DNA of 64,000 nt, taken from Solimonas sp. K1W22B-7 (GTDB lineage Bacteria; Pseudomonadota; Gammaproteobacteria; Nevskiales; Nevskiaceae). The notes beneath the pieces are model-generated. The model worked only from the letters and a program-made list of their open reading frames with translations, made no database searches and was not told the origin of the DNA. Shown one piece after another: positions 50,201 through 56,889 of this stretch. A program made the position numbers and the translations under genes. The stretch's first letter is position 1, and each line of letters opens with the position of its first letter. The stretch is from assembly GCF_003428335.1 (NCBI RefSeq), contig NZ_CP031704.1, forward strand, positions 2,666,001 to 2,730,000, given 5' to 3'.

Positions 50201-50308
50201 CACCTTGGCACCGCGCGCGCCGAACATCAGCGCATGCTGGCGGCCGAGGCCGTTGCCGGCGCCGGTGACGATGACGACCTTGCCGTCGTAGCGAAGCTCG
50301 TTTGACAT
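47297..50308 (-). CDS. MFE-2-like (3R)-hydroxyacyl-CoA dehydrogenase/2-enoyl-CoA hydratase with three SCP2 domains
   Basis: A 1003-residue fusion resembling peroxisomal multifunctional enzyme type 2. Residues 1 to about 300 are a short-chain dehydrogenase with VIVTGAGNGLGRQHAL for NAD, INNAGILRD, and YSAAKLALVG with the catalytic Tyr near 164. Residues about 315-600 are a hotdog 2-enoyl-CoA hydratase with GDWNPLHADPAFAKAFGF near 500, the Asp/His hydratase-2 signature. Three SCP2 domains follow at about 621-730, 755-865 and 893-1003, joined by Ala/Pro linkers. The first two are near-identical repeats. It would hydrate enoyl-CoAs and oxidise the (3R)-hydroxy product to 3-ketoacyl-CoA for the thiolase next door. 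Confidence 0.93.
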   Translation of the reverse strand: MSNELRYDGKVVIVTGAGNGLGRQHALMFGARGAKVVVNDLGGNIHGGGKSSAAADKVVEEIKALGGDAVANYDSVEDGASIVKTAVDAFGTVDIVINNAGILRDVSFHKMSVDDWNLIVRVHLNGSFAVSHAAWPIMRDKGYGRIVMTTSAAGIYGNFGQANYSAAKLALVGLANTLAQEGRSKNVHVNTIAPIAGSRLTETVLPPELLDALKPEYVSPLVGWLCHEDCKETGGLFEVGAGYHAKLRWERTRGHSFKLGRGFGPEEVAKNWGKVTDFKDGEYPTNINESMAPLLGNMNSKSLGGNEFIDLDQASKSEVTLESSYDQRDLSIYALGVGAANNPLDDKELSYVYELKGDKFYALPTYAVMPPMNAMLALAKEGKQPIQGFNFGFDRVLHGEQYTELKYPLPPKGKLKNTFKFKAAYDKAPHAVVIMSVSTTDETGEEIAYNEITTFVRGAGGWGGERGSSEEINVPPAREPDAVIEEKTDANQALLYRLSGDWNPLHADPAFAKAFGFDKPILHGLCTYGHVGRHVIKAFLDNDPRRFKSIKVRFAESVFPGETLVTRMWKESDTRVIFETKVKERDKVVIKSAAVELYAQIPQRKAVAKAAAAAAAIAAPAGPTSADIFAAIGKHLAATKGLGDQVKTVFQFNIKSPDASWTLDMKSGDGTVNPGSAAAADVTLELSEEDFVAMSTGKADPNKLYFGGKMKVSGNVMASQKLGFLQKLDPKLLEEVLKSRAGAAPAAAPAAAAPSGPTSADIFAAIGKHLAATKGLGDQVKTVFQFRLTGPDSSWHLDMKAGDGTVNPGDAANPDVTLELSDEDFIAMSTGKADPNKLYFGGKMKVSGNVMASQKLGFLQKLDPKLLADAVKARGAGGAAAAPKAAAAAPAAAKAGRGAEIFAALQQRIGADPKAVNGLKGQVIRFNLKNPEASWLLDLSGKAPKLEQGAAGEAHAVFGIADEDLVALVKGEAQVRDLFQRGKLRVDGDVKLAQELAVLDKLI
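47711..48460 (-). repeat. Tandem intragenic duplication of an SCP2 module
   Basis: Two copies of a module with a period of 402 bp (134 codons) encode the first and second SCP2 domains of the MFE-2-like protein. Over the segment from 47711 and its partner from 48113, the DNA differs at only a few bases per 100. This points to recent duplication or ongoing gene conversion. The third SCP2 domain is much more diverged. Confidence 0.85.
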
Positions 50309-50340
50309 GAATCAGTGCTCCCTCAAGCCAGATTAATCAG

Positions 50341-50412
50341 TCCGCAAATGAACGCGAATGAACGCAAATAGATGAAAGCTTTGATTCGCGTTCATTTGCG
50401 TTCATTCGCGGA
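50341..50412. repeat. Long hairpin with 9-bp periodic arms
   Basis: Two 29-bp arms (50341-50369 and 50384-50412) pair at 26 of 29 positions around a 14-bp loop. Each arm is itself three units of about 9 bp of the form ATTYGCGTT. It lies between the MFE-2-like gene and the acyl-CoA dehydrogenase stop. A related structure is at 59089-59171. Confidence 0.8.
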
Positions 50413-50422
50413 TTGAAGTTCT

Positions 50423-51565
50423 TTACATCGTCCGCGCGATCAGCTCTTTCATGATCTCGTTGGTGCCGCCGTAGATGCGCTGCGCGCGCGAGTCGATCCA
50501 GGCGCGGGCGATCGGGTACTCCAGCATGTAGCCGTAGCCACCATGCAGCTGCAGGCACTGGTCGATCACCTTGCACATCAGGTCGGAGGTCCACATCTTG
50601 GCGGTGGCGGCGTCGTCCACGCCGAGCTTCTTCTTCACGGCCAGCTCGATGCAGCGGTCGACGTAGACGCGGCCGATCGCCAGTTCGGCCTTCATCTCGG
50701 CCATCTTGAAGCGGGTGTTCTGGTAGGAAGCCACCGGCTTGCCGAAAACCTTGCGGCTGCGGGTGTAGTCCAGGGTGTGCTTCAGGGAGGCCTCGGCACC
50801 GGCGATCGAGGTGATCGCGATCATCAGGCGTTCCCAGGCCAGTTCCTGCATCAGCATGATGAAGCCCATGCCTTCCTTGCCGCCCAGCAGATTCGCCTTG
50901 GGCACGCGCACGTCCTTGAAGAACAGCTCGCAGGTGTCCTGCGCGTGCATGCCGATCTTCTTCAGCGGCTTGCCCTTGCTGAAGCCCGGGCTGTCGGCGT
51001 CCACCAGCAGCAGCGAGATGTCCTTGGCGCCCTCGCCGGAGTTGCCGGTCCTGGCCACCACGATCACCAGGTCGGAGAGATAGCCGTTGGTGATGAAGAT
51101 CTTGGAGCCGTTGAGGATGTAGTCGTCGCCGTCGGCCACGGCGGTGGTCTTGACCGCCTGCAGGTCGGAGCCGGTGCCCGGCTCGGTCATCGCGATGGCA
51201 CCGACCAGTTCGCCGGTGGCCATGCGCGGCAGGTACTTCTCCTTCTGCTCCCTGGTGCCGTTGTGGTTGATGTACGGCGCGACGATGTCCGAGTGCAGCG
51301 AGAAGCCCACGCCCGAGTCACCGGCATAGGACTGCTCTTCCATCAGGATCGTGCTGTAGGTGCGATCCACGCCCAGGCCGCCGTATTCCTCCGGCATGGT
51401 GACGCAGAGCAGGCCCAGTTCACCGGCCTTGTTCCACAGCTTGCGGTCGACGTGCTGCTGCGCTTCCCAGGCCTCGCGGTGCGGCACGACTTCTTCGGCG
51501 AAAAAGCGGCGCACGGTCTTGCGGAAATCTTCGTGCTCGGCCGTAAAGAGGCTTCTTGGGATCAT
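50423..51565 (-). CDS. Acyl-CoA dehydrogenase
   Basis: A 380-residue FAD enzyme introducing the first double bond into an acyl-CoA. Marks are GAIAMTEPGTGSDLQAVKTTA for FAD and substrate, KIFITNGYLSD, a RKVFGKPVASYQNTRFKMAEM stretch, QLHGGYGYMLEYPIAR, and the C-terminal RIYGGTNEIMKELIAR, where the catalytic Glu is in GGTNE. A GGAG site precedes the ATG at 51565. The gene leads the branched-acyl cluster and its promoter region carries an 18-bp palindrome facing a TetR gene. It would replace the peroxisomal acyl-CoA oxidase of the analogous eukaryotic pathway. Confidence 0.94.
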   Translation of the reverse strand: MIPRSLFTAEHEDFRKTVRRFFAEEVVPHREAWEAQQHVDRKLWNKAGELGLLCVTMPEEYGGLGVDRTYSTILMEEQSYAGDSGVGFSLHSDIVAPYINHNGTREQKEKYLPRMATGELVGAIAMTEPGTGSDLQAVKTTAVADGDDYILNGSKIFITNGYLSDLVIVVARTGNSGEGAKDISLLLVDADSPGFSKGKPLKKIGMHAQDTCELFFKDVRVPKANLLGGKEGMGFIMLMQELAWERLMIAITSIAGAEASLKHTLDYTRSRKVFGKPVASYQNTRFKMAEMKAELAIGRVYVDRCIELAVKKKLGVDDAATAKMWTSDLMCKVIDQCLQLHGGYGYMLEYPIARAWIDSRAQRIYGGTNEIMKELIARTM

Positions 51566-51598
51566 CTGGGGGACTCCGGAGGGAAATGGATCATTTAC

Positions 51599-51616
51599 AT
51601 ACAGTCTGGACTGTAT
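51599..51616. promoter_or_regulatory. 18-bp palindromic operator, likely TetR site
   Basis: ATACAGTC and GACTGTAT are perfect 8-bp arms separated by TG. The site lies 34 bp upstream of the acyl-CoA dehydrogenase start and about 100 bp from the divergent TetR start, where a repressor would control both. No second copy was seen in this window. Confidence 0.75.
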
Positions 51617-51713
51617 CATAGTGTTTCCCATGGAACGGCTGTCAACCGCGGCGCGAGCGCCCCGGGGCAAGCCCTTCACGACATTCGGAATTTGCTTGCG
51701 GAGACACCCGGGT

Positions 51714-52424
51714 ATGCCGAGAATCGCGCCCGCCATGAAAGCCACCGCCGAGAAGAAGCCGCCCCGCCGCACGCAGGAAGAGCGTAGCGGCGCCATGCGC
51801 AAGCGCCTGCTGGCCGCCACGCTGGAAAGCCTGGCCGAGGACGGCTATGCCGGCAGCACGCTGAGTTCCATCGTGCGCCGCGCGGGTGTTTCCCGTGGCG
51901 CCCAGGTCCATCACTACCCCAGCAAGCAGGCGCTGATGCTCGACGCCTCGGAAGACCTGCTCAAGCGCACCTATCGCCGGCTGGGTGAGCTGCTGCTGTC
52001 GGTGTCCGAGGAGGACAATCGCCTGCAGGCCCTGGTGGACGCCGTCTGGGAACAGATGTTCGCCACGCCGCTGTACCGCGCCTACTGCGAACTGGTGGCG
52101 GCCAGCCAGCGCGACCAGGAACTGGCGAAGGCGCTCAGCGGCATGCTGCAGCGCGTGATGGCGCTGTTCGAGCCGGCCGCGAACTACTACTTCGAGACCA
52201 GCGGCACGAAACTGCGCCCGGCCGACCTGTTCCTGCAGCTCAGCTGCGTGCTCAGCGGCCTGGGCCTGCAGGCGCCGCTGCTGAACCAGGTGGTGATCCG
52301 CTCGCAGCTCGACGCCTGGGTCAAGCAGACGGCGCCGGTGCTGCGTGCGCGCAAGGGCATCAACCGCCCGCCGCCGCGCCCCGCTGCCTGGGACCGCATC
52401 CTCGACGCCAAGCCACCGCGCTGA
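51714..52424 (+). CDS. TetR family transcriptional regulator
   Basis: A 236-residue repressor. The N-terminal helix-turn-helix reads LLAATLESLAEDGYAGSTL and SIVRRAGVSRGAQVHHYPSKQALM, typical of TetR. The C-terminal ligand domain has conserved helical content and a PADLFLQLSCVLSGLGLQAPLL stretch that may line a hydrophobic pocket. Two start codons are possible. The ATG at 51714 has a GGAG ten bases away; the one at 51735 is closer to the domain. It is divergent from the acyl-CoA dehydrogenase, so an acyl-CoA or sterol-derived ligand is a reasonable guess. Confidence 0.9.
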   Translation: MPRIAPAMKATAEKKPPRRTQEERSGAMRKRLLAATLESLAEDGYAGSTLSSIVRRAGVSRGAQVHHYPSKQALMLDASEDLLKRTYRRLGELLLSVSEEDNRLQALVDAVWEQMFATPLYRAYCELVAASQRDQELAKALSGMLQRVMALFEPAANYYFETSGTKLRPADLFLQLSCVLSGLGLQAPLLNQVVIRSQLDAWVKQTAPVLRARKGINRPPPRPAAWDRILDAKPPR

Positions 52425-52576
52425 CCCCCGGAGTCGCCTGGTCCAGTACCGGACACCCTCGGCAGGCAGGCCCATGGCACGCCAGCGGGAACCTCACCTG
52501 GGCATCAGGGAGCCGGCGAGCGTCCGGCCGCCCCCCGCGGCGCTGCGGCCGCTGTAACGCCGCCCCGGCCAAAAAG

Positions 52577-52604
52577 TTGTCAGAGAAGGCTCGCGTGCTA
52601 GCAT
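52577..52604 (+). promoter_or_regulatory. Likely promoter of the cNMP-binding/rhodanese gene
   Basis: TTGTCA (52577-52582) and TAGCAT (52599-52604) are spaced by 16 bp, about 40 bp before the start codon. The sequence between TetR and this gene (52425-52576) is GC-rich with nothing else recognised. Confidence 0.5.
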
Positions 52605-52646
52605 TGCAGACATAACGACCCATAAAGCGATTACGCTGACACCTCC

Positions 52647-53702
52647 ATGAGCACGGGCACGGCAATCGACCCATCCGTTTTCGCGAACTACGTGCCGCTC
52701 AACGCACTGCGGCCGGAGAGTCGCGTGGACCTGGCCAAGAAGGCCATGGTCGCCACCGCCCGCTCCGGCGACTACCTGTTCAAGATCGGCGATTCGGCCA
52801 AGGACGCGATCTTCCTGGTCAGCGGTGAAATCCACCTGGAGGACGCCGCCGGCAAGCCGATCGCGCGGCTGCGCGCCGGCGATCCCACCGCGCATCACCG
52901 GGTGGCGCACCAGTCGCCGCGCAAGGTCTCCGCGCGCTGCCATGGCGCAGTGCAGTATTTCTCGGTGGATGCCGGCCTGCTCGACGTCATGCTGACCTGG
53001 GACCAGACCGGCAGTTTCGAGGTCGGCGAGCTGCAATCCGGCGGCGACAGCGGTGCCAGCGACGACTGGATGTCCAAGCTGCTGCAGATCCGCACCTTCC
53101 AGATGATCCCGCCGTCCAACCTGCAGGCCATGTTCATGCGCATGCAGGAGATCAAGGTCGAGCCGGGCCAGGTGGTGGTCAAGCAGGGCGACGACGGCGA
53201 TTTCTTCTACGTCATCATGTCCGGGCGCTGCATGGTGACGCGCGAGCAGCCCAACCAGAAGGCGGTGCGCCTGGCGGAGCTGGAAACGGGTTCCTGCTTC
53301 GGCGAGGAAGCCCTGATCTCCGACGCCAAGCGCAACGCCACCGTCACTTCGCTGACGCGCGGCAGCCTGATGCGCCTGTCCAAGGACGACTTCCGCAAGC
53401 TGCTCAACGACCCGCTGGCGCGCAAGATCAGCCTGGTCGAGGCGCAGAAGCTGGTGGCCAGCGGCTCGGCCAAGTACCTCGACGTGCGCCTGCCCAGCGA
53501 GTTCCAGGCCCACAGCATGCCCGGCAGCATCAACCTGCCGCTGTACATGCTGCGCATGAAGCTGACCATGGTCGATCCCAAGACCACCTGGATCGTCTGC
53601 TGCGATACCGGCCGCCGCAGTTCGGTGGCGGTATTCATCCTGACGCAGAAGGGCTACGACGCCTACGTGCTGGACAAGGGCATCCCCCCGGCCGCGACGT
53701 AG
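52647..53702 (+). CDS. Cyclic-nucleotide-binding protein with C-terminal rhodanese domain
   Basis: A 351-residue cytoplasmic protein with two cyclic-nucleotide-binding-like folds and a rhodanese domain. The first fold (about 15-130) is divergent and lacks the phosphate cassette. The second (about 140-250) contains QGDDGDFFYVIMSGRCMV and FGEEALISDAKRNATV. That cassette has Asn where the consensus has Arg before A-T-V, so nucleotide binding is uncertain. The rhodanese part (about 258-345) has YLDVRLPSEFQAHSMPGS and a WIVCCDTGRRSS loop whose Cys would take sulfur. There is no DNA-binding helix-turn-helix, so it is not a CRP regulator. It stands alone, with terminator-like repeats after it. Confidence 0.85.
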   Translation: MSTGTAIDPSVFANYVPLNALRPESRVDLAKKAMVATARSGDYLFKIGDSAKDAIFLVSGEIHLEDAAGKPIARLRAGDPTAHHRVAHQSPRKVSARCHGAVQYFSVDAGLLDVMLTWDQTGSFEVGELQSGGDSGASDDWMSKLLQIRTFQMIPPSNLQAMFMRMQEIKVEPGQVVVKQGDDGDFFYVIMSGRCMVTREQPNQKAVRLAELETGSCFGEEALISDAKRNATVTSLTRGSLMRLSKDDFRKLLNDPLARKISLVEAQKLVASGSAKYLDVRLPSEFQAHSMPGSINLPLYMLRMKLTMVDPKTTWIVCCDTGRRSSVAVFILTQKGYDAYVLDKGIPPAAT

Positions 53703-53766
53703 GGTGCGCACCGCGCACGCGGAGCAAGCACGGCCAGGAACACATGGTGCGCAATGCGCACCCTAC
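53699..53766. repeat. Inverted repeat overlapping a stop codon
   Basis: Arms GTAGGGTGCGCACCGCGCAC (53699-53718) and GGTGCGCAATGCGCACCCTAC (53746-53766) pair over about 20 bp with a few mismatches. The left arm begins inside the last codons of the rhodanese fusion gene and supplies its TAG stop. Confidence 0.7.
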
Positions 53767-53782
53767 TGCCAAAATTTTCTCC

Positions 53783-53812
53783 AAAAAAAGCCCTCCGCAA
53801 GGAGGGCTTTTT
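53783..53812. terminator. Bidirectional rho-independent terminator
   Basis: An 8-bp stem AGCCCTCC/GGAGGGCT with a GCAA loop (53789-53808), with A and T runs on each side. It can end both the rightward rhodanese-fusion gene and the leftward pilZ transcript. Confidence 0.92.
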
Positions 53813-53832
53813 CGTTGCGGCCGGGGCTGGCG

Positions 53833-54198
53833 CTACATCGTGTGCGTGGGGCGATCCGCGCCAAGCGCACCCGCCAGCAGGCCCTCGATCTTCTTCTGCG
53901 TGGTGCCGCCGTCCTGGGTGCTGAACTGCACGCCGATGCCCTGCAGGCGCTTGTTCTGCGCGCCGCGCGGCGTCACCCAGACCACCTTGCCGGCCACCGG
54001 CAGGCGCTCGGCGCCGTCCATCAGCGTCAGCAGGATGAACACCTCGTCACCGAGCCGGTATTCCTTGTTCGTAGGAATGAACAGGCCACCGTTCTTCACG
54101 AACGGCATGTAGGCCACGTACAGCGCCGACTTGTCCTTGATGTTCAAGGTCAGGATGCCGGGCTGGGCGCCGCCTGGACGTGGTGCCGGTGTGCTCAC
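53833..54198 (-). CDS. pilZ: PilZ domain protein (type IV pilus PilZ type)
   Basis: A 121-residue protein matching the stand-alone PilZ of gammaproteobacteria, needed for type IV pilus assembly and unable to bind cyclic di-GMP in characterised cases. It shows ILTLNIKDKSALYVAYMPFV, GGLFIPTNKEYRLGDEV, and GKVVWVTPRGAQNKRLQGIGVQF. The N-terminal RxxxR cyclic-di-GMP motif is absent. The start is a GTG with a strong GGAGGGGAGA site. It follows holB by 49 bp, the usual place in this gene string. Confidence 0.9.
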   Translation of the reverse strand: MSTPAPRPGGAQPGILTLNIKDKSALYVAYMPFVKNGGLFIPTNKEYRLGDEVFILLTLMDGAERLPVAGKVVWVTPRGAQNKRLQGIGVQFSTQDGGTTQKKIEGLLAGALGADRPTHTM

Positions 54199-54247
54199 TC
54201 TCCCCTCCTGTATTTGTCGTATTGCCGCAATGTAACTGATTTGGGAG

Positions 54248-55264
54248 TCAGGTTGCGCGCCTTTGCGCCCGCGCCTGCCGCGAAGCCAGCACCAGCAGGG
54301 CCTCCAGCAGCATCTGCGGGTTGGCATTGCCCTCCAGGCGTCGGCGGGCGTCGGTGGCCTCCTGCATCAGCCGGTGCAACTCCGGCGGCGGCAGCAGCCC
54401 GCCCCCGGCCAGGGCCTGCTTCAGCGTCCCGGTGAGCCAGCCCAGCAGCCAGGCCAGGAAGGCCGCAGCGTCGTCCTTGCCGATACGCTGCGCCGCAGCA
54501 ATCGGCTCCTGCTTGAGCTGCAGCACGCCGGTCAGCAGCTCGGCCCAGTCGCGCGAACGGGAACGGTCCGAGTCCGCCAGTTCCAGCGCCCGCAGCGGCG
54601 CCCCGCACGCCTCGCGCAGCAGCGCCGCGTCGGCCTGCGGCTTGCGCGCCTGCAACCACTCCAGACCCGCGGCTTCGTCGGGCGCCGAGAAACGCAGGCG
54701 CTGGCAGCGGCTGCGCAGCGTCGCCTTGAGCGCCTGGGGCCGCTCCGAAACCAGCAGCAGATGCGTACCGGGCGGCGGCTCCTCGATGGTCTTGAGCAGC
54801 GAATTGACACTGTTTTCGTTCAGAGAGTCGGCCGGATCGAACATCACGACCCGGGCTCCTTGGTAGTGGGTCGCCAAGGCAATCATTTCGATCATGCGGC
54901 GCACGCCATCAGTCGCAATATCGCGCTTGGCGCTATCGGGCTTCGGCAGCCAATGTGCCAATCCCTGCTCGTGCCTGCCGCTCTCGGTCATCGCGAGGCC
55001 ATGCAGGCCTTCCCTTGATAACAGCAAAGCATTCGGATGATTGCCCACCGCGAGCTGTTGGCAACTGCGGCACTGGCCGCAGGCATAGCCGGAGCGCGCT
55101 TCGCAGAGAAGAAAGGCAGCCAGCGCGCGCGCAAAGCTTCGCTTCCCGACGCCGGCAGGCCCGGCCAAAAGCAGCGCATGCCCCAGGCGCCCCTGCAGCG
55201 CGAGGGCTGTAGCATCGAGCCACAGGTCCTTCTGCCAGGGCAAGGGCTGCGTCATGGTGCTCAC
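54248..55264 (-). CDS. holB: DNA polymerase III delta' subunit
   Basis: A 338-residue clamp-loader subunit. It opens with LPWQKDLW and HALLLAGPAGVGKRSFARALA, a P-loop-like motif, followed by a zinc module C-x8-C-x2-C-x2-C (CEARSGYACGQCRSC). DPADSLNENSVNSLLKTIEEPPPGTHLLLVS is the sensor region ending in RSRCQRLRF. The GTG at 55264 overlaps the tmk stop by four bases and has a GGAG site at eight bases; an ATG three codons later is also possible. It acts with the other clamp-loader subunits at the replication fork. Confidence 0.94.
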   Translation of the reverse strand: MSTMTQPLPWQKDLWLDATALALQGRLGHALLLAGPAGVGKRSFARALAAFLLCEARSGYACGQCRSCQQLAVGNHPNALLLSREGLHGLAMTESGRHEQGLAHWLPKPDSAKRDIATDGVRRMIEMIALATHYQGARVVMFDPADSLNENSVNSLLKTIEEPPPGTHLLLVSERPQALKATLRSRCQRLRFSAPDEAAGLEWLQARKPQADAALLREACGAPLRALELADSDRSRSRDWAELLTGVLQLKQEPIAAAQRIGKDDAAAFLAWLLGWLTGTLKQALAGGGLLPPPELHRLMQEATDARRRLEGNANPQMLLEALLVLASRQARAQRRAT

Positions 55265-55881
55265 AGGCGGCTCTCCAGCGCCAGGCGCAGCGACTCGCGC
55301 ACCTGTTCCAGCGGCGGCGCCGCATCGATCACCTGGTAGCGCGCACCGCCGGCCGCGGCGCGGCGCAGGAAACACTCGCGCACGCGGGCCATGTAGGCCA
55401 GCGACTCGTCCTCGAAGCGGTTGACCTCGCCGCGGCCGCGCGCACGCGCCAGGCCCTGCTCCGGCGGCAGGTCGAACACCAGCGTCAGCTGCGGGCGGAA
55501 ATCGCCCAGCACCAGCGACTCCAGGGCCGCGATGTGGCGCTCGTCCAGGCCCTTGCCGGCACCCTGGTAGGCATAGGACGAATCGACGAAGCGATCGCAG
55601 ACCACGTCCCTGCCGGCGGCCAGCGCCGGCAGCACCGTGGCCCTCAGGTGCGCCGCGCGCGCCGCGAACATCAGCAGCACCTCGCTCTCGGCGCCGACAC
55701 CCTCGGCCCAGCCCTGCAGCACCACGCGGCGGATTTCCTCGGCCAGCGGCGAGCCGCCCGGTTCGCGCGTCAGCAGCACCTCGCGGCCGCGCGCCTGCAG
55801 CCAGTCGCGGATGAAGGCGGCGTGCGTGGACTTGCCGGCGCCCTCGCCGCCTTCCAGGGTGATGAAGCGGCCTGCGCTCAC
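55261..55881 (-). CDS. tmk: Thymidylate kinase
   Basis: Phosphorylates dTMP to dTDP. The 206-residue protein has the P-loop FITLEGGEGAGKSTHAAF at the N-terminus, TREPGGSPLAEEIR, and DRFVDSSYAYQGAGKGLDE, a DRY-like nucleotide-binding motif. RARGRGEVNRFEDE is the lid region. The start is a GTG that overlaps the mltG stop (GTGA). Order mltG-tmk-holB is conserved in gammaproteobacteria. Confidence 0.95.
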   Translation of the reverse strand: MSAGRFITLEGGEGAGKSTHAAFIRDWLQARGREVLLTREPGGSPLAEEIRRVVLQGWAEGVGAESEVLLMFAARAAHLRATVLPALAAGRDVVCDRFVDSSYAYQGAGKGLDERHIAALESLVLGDFRPQLTLVFDLPPEQGLARARGRGEVNRFEDESLAYMARVRECFLRRAAAGGARYQVIDAAPPLEQVRESLRLALESRL

Positions 55882-56879
55882 GGCCGCCCCAGCTGGTAGC
55901 GGCGCACCGCTGCCTCGTGTTCGGCCAGCGTGTCGGAGAACTGGTGCGTGCCGTCGCCCTTCGAAACGAAGTAGATCGCGCTGCCCGGCGCCGGGTGCAG
56001 CGCTGCATGGATCGCGGCCCGGCTGGGCAGGCAGATCGGCGACGGCGGCAGGCCGTCGCGGGTGTAGCTGTTGTAGGGATTGTCGGCCAGCAGGTCGGCA
56101 CGGCGAATGTTGCCGTCGAAAGCCTCGCCGAGGCCATAGATGATCGTCGGGTCGGTCTGCAGGCGCATGCCCAGGCGCAGGCGGCGCACGAACACGCCGC
56201 CGATCTCGGGACGCTCCGCGACGGCGCCGGTTTCCTTCTCGATGATCGAGGCCATGGTCAGCGCCTCTTCCGGCGAGGCATAGGGCAGATCGGCCTCGCG
56301 AGCCTCCCACTCCTGCGCCAGGGCCTTGTCCATCGCCTCCGCCGCATGCTGCAGGAAGGCGACATCCGTGGTGCCCTTGGGGAAATTGTAGGTATCCGGG
56401 AACAATCGCCCCTCGGGGTGCACGCCGGCACGGCCGATCGCTGCCATCAGTTCTTCTGCCGTGGCCTGCGCCCGCGTCTGCCGGATCGCCGGATGCTCGC
56501 GCAGCAGCTTCAGTGCCTGGGCGAAGGTGCGTCCTTCGACGATCAGCAGCGTATGCAGGCGCGTCTTGCCCTCGACCAGCAGGGCCAGCATGTCCAGCGG
56601 ATTGATCCCCGGCGCCAGTTCGTACTCGCCGGCCTTGATCAGCGCCGACACGCCGGTGAAGCGCGCGTACAGGCGCAGGTACAGCGCCAGCCGCGGCGGC
56701 TGCACGATGTTGCGCGCCTGCAGGCCATTGAGGATCGACGTCAGCGAACTGCCGGGCGCGATCTCCAGCGACTCCGCCTGTTGCAGCGGCAGCGGCGTCT
56801 TCAGCAGGCGGCCGGCATCCCAGTACAGCGCGCCGGCGGCGATCAGGATGAGCAGCAACAGATTGAAGAATGTGCGCAT
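55878..56879 (-). CDS. mltG: Endolytic murein transglycosylase MltG
   Basis: A 333-residue inner-membrane enzyme that cuts nascent glycan strands to end their growth. One N-terminal membrane segment (about 5-22) leads to the periplasmic YceG domain. Family marks are GRLFPDTYNFPKGT, LTMASIIEKETGAVAERPEIGGVF, whose Glu in EKETG is the catalytic acid, and TDPTIIYGLG followed by NPYNSYTRDGLPPSPIC. It overlaps tmk by four bases and follows pabC by ten. Confidence 0.95.
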   Translation of the reverse strand: MRTFFNLLLLILIAAGALYWDAGRLLKTPLPLQQAESLEIAPGSSLTSILNGLQARNIVQPPRLALYLRLYARFTGVSALIKAGEYELAPGINPLDMLALLVEGKTRLHTLLIVEGRTFAQALKLLREHPAIRQTRAQATAEELMAAIGRAGVHPEGRLFPDTYNFPKGTTDVAFLQHAAEAMDKALAQEWEAREADLPYASPEEALTMASIIEKETGAVAERPEIGGVFVRRLRLGMRLQTDPTIIYGLGEAFDGNIRRADLLADNPYNSYTRDGLPPSPICLPSRAAIHAALHPAPGSAIYFVSKGDGTHQFSDTLAEHEAAVRRYQLGRP

Positions 56880-56889
56880 GAACAGGAGC

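Noticed and set aside
39816-50305. Very long open frames (1006 to 1337 codons) on the plus strand opposite pyc and the branched-acyl cluster
   Set aside because: They mirror the codon positions of well-supported minus-strand genes, have Arg/His/Gln-rich random composition and no recognisable domain. High GC content makes such antisense frames common.
50341-50412. Short CRISPR-like periodic repeats
   Set aside because: The 9-bp units are contiguous and arranged as two inverted arms, without unique spacers of constant length and without cas genes nearby.
52647-53702. CRP/FNR transcription factor
   Set aside because: No helix-turn-helix follows the cyclic-nucleotide-binding folds; the C-terminal domain is a rhodanese.
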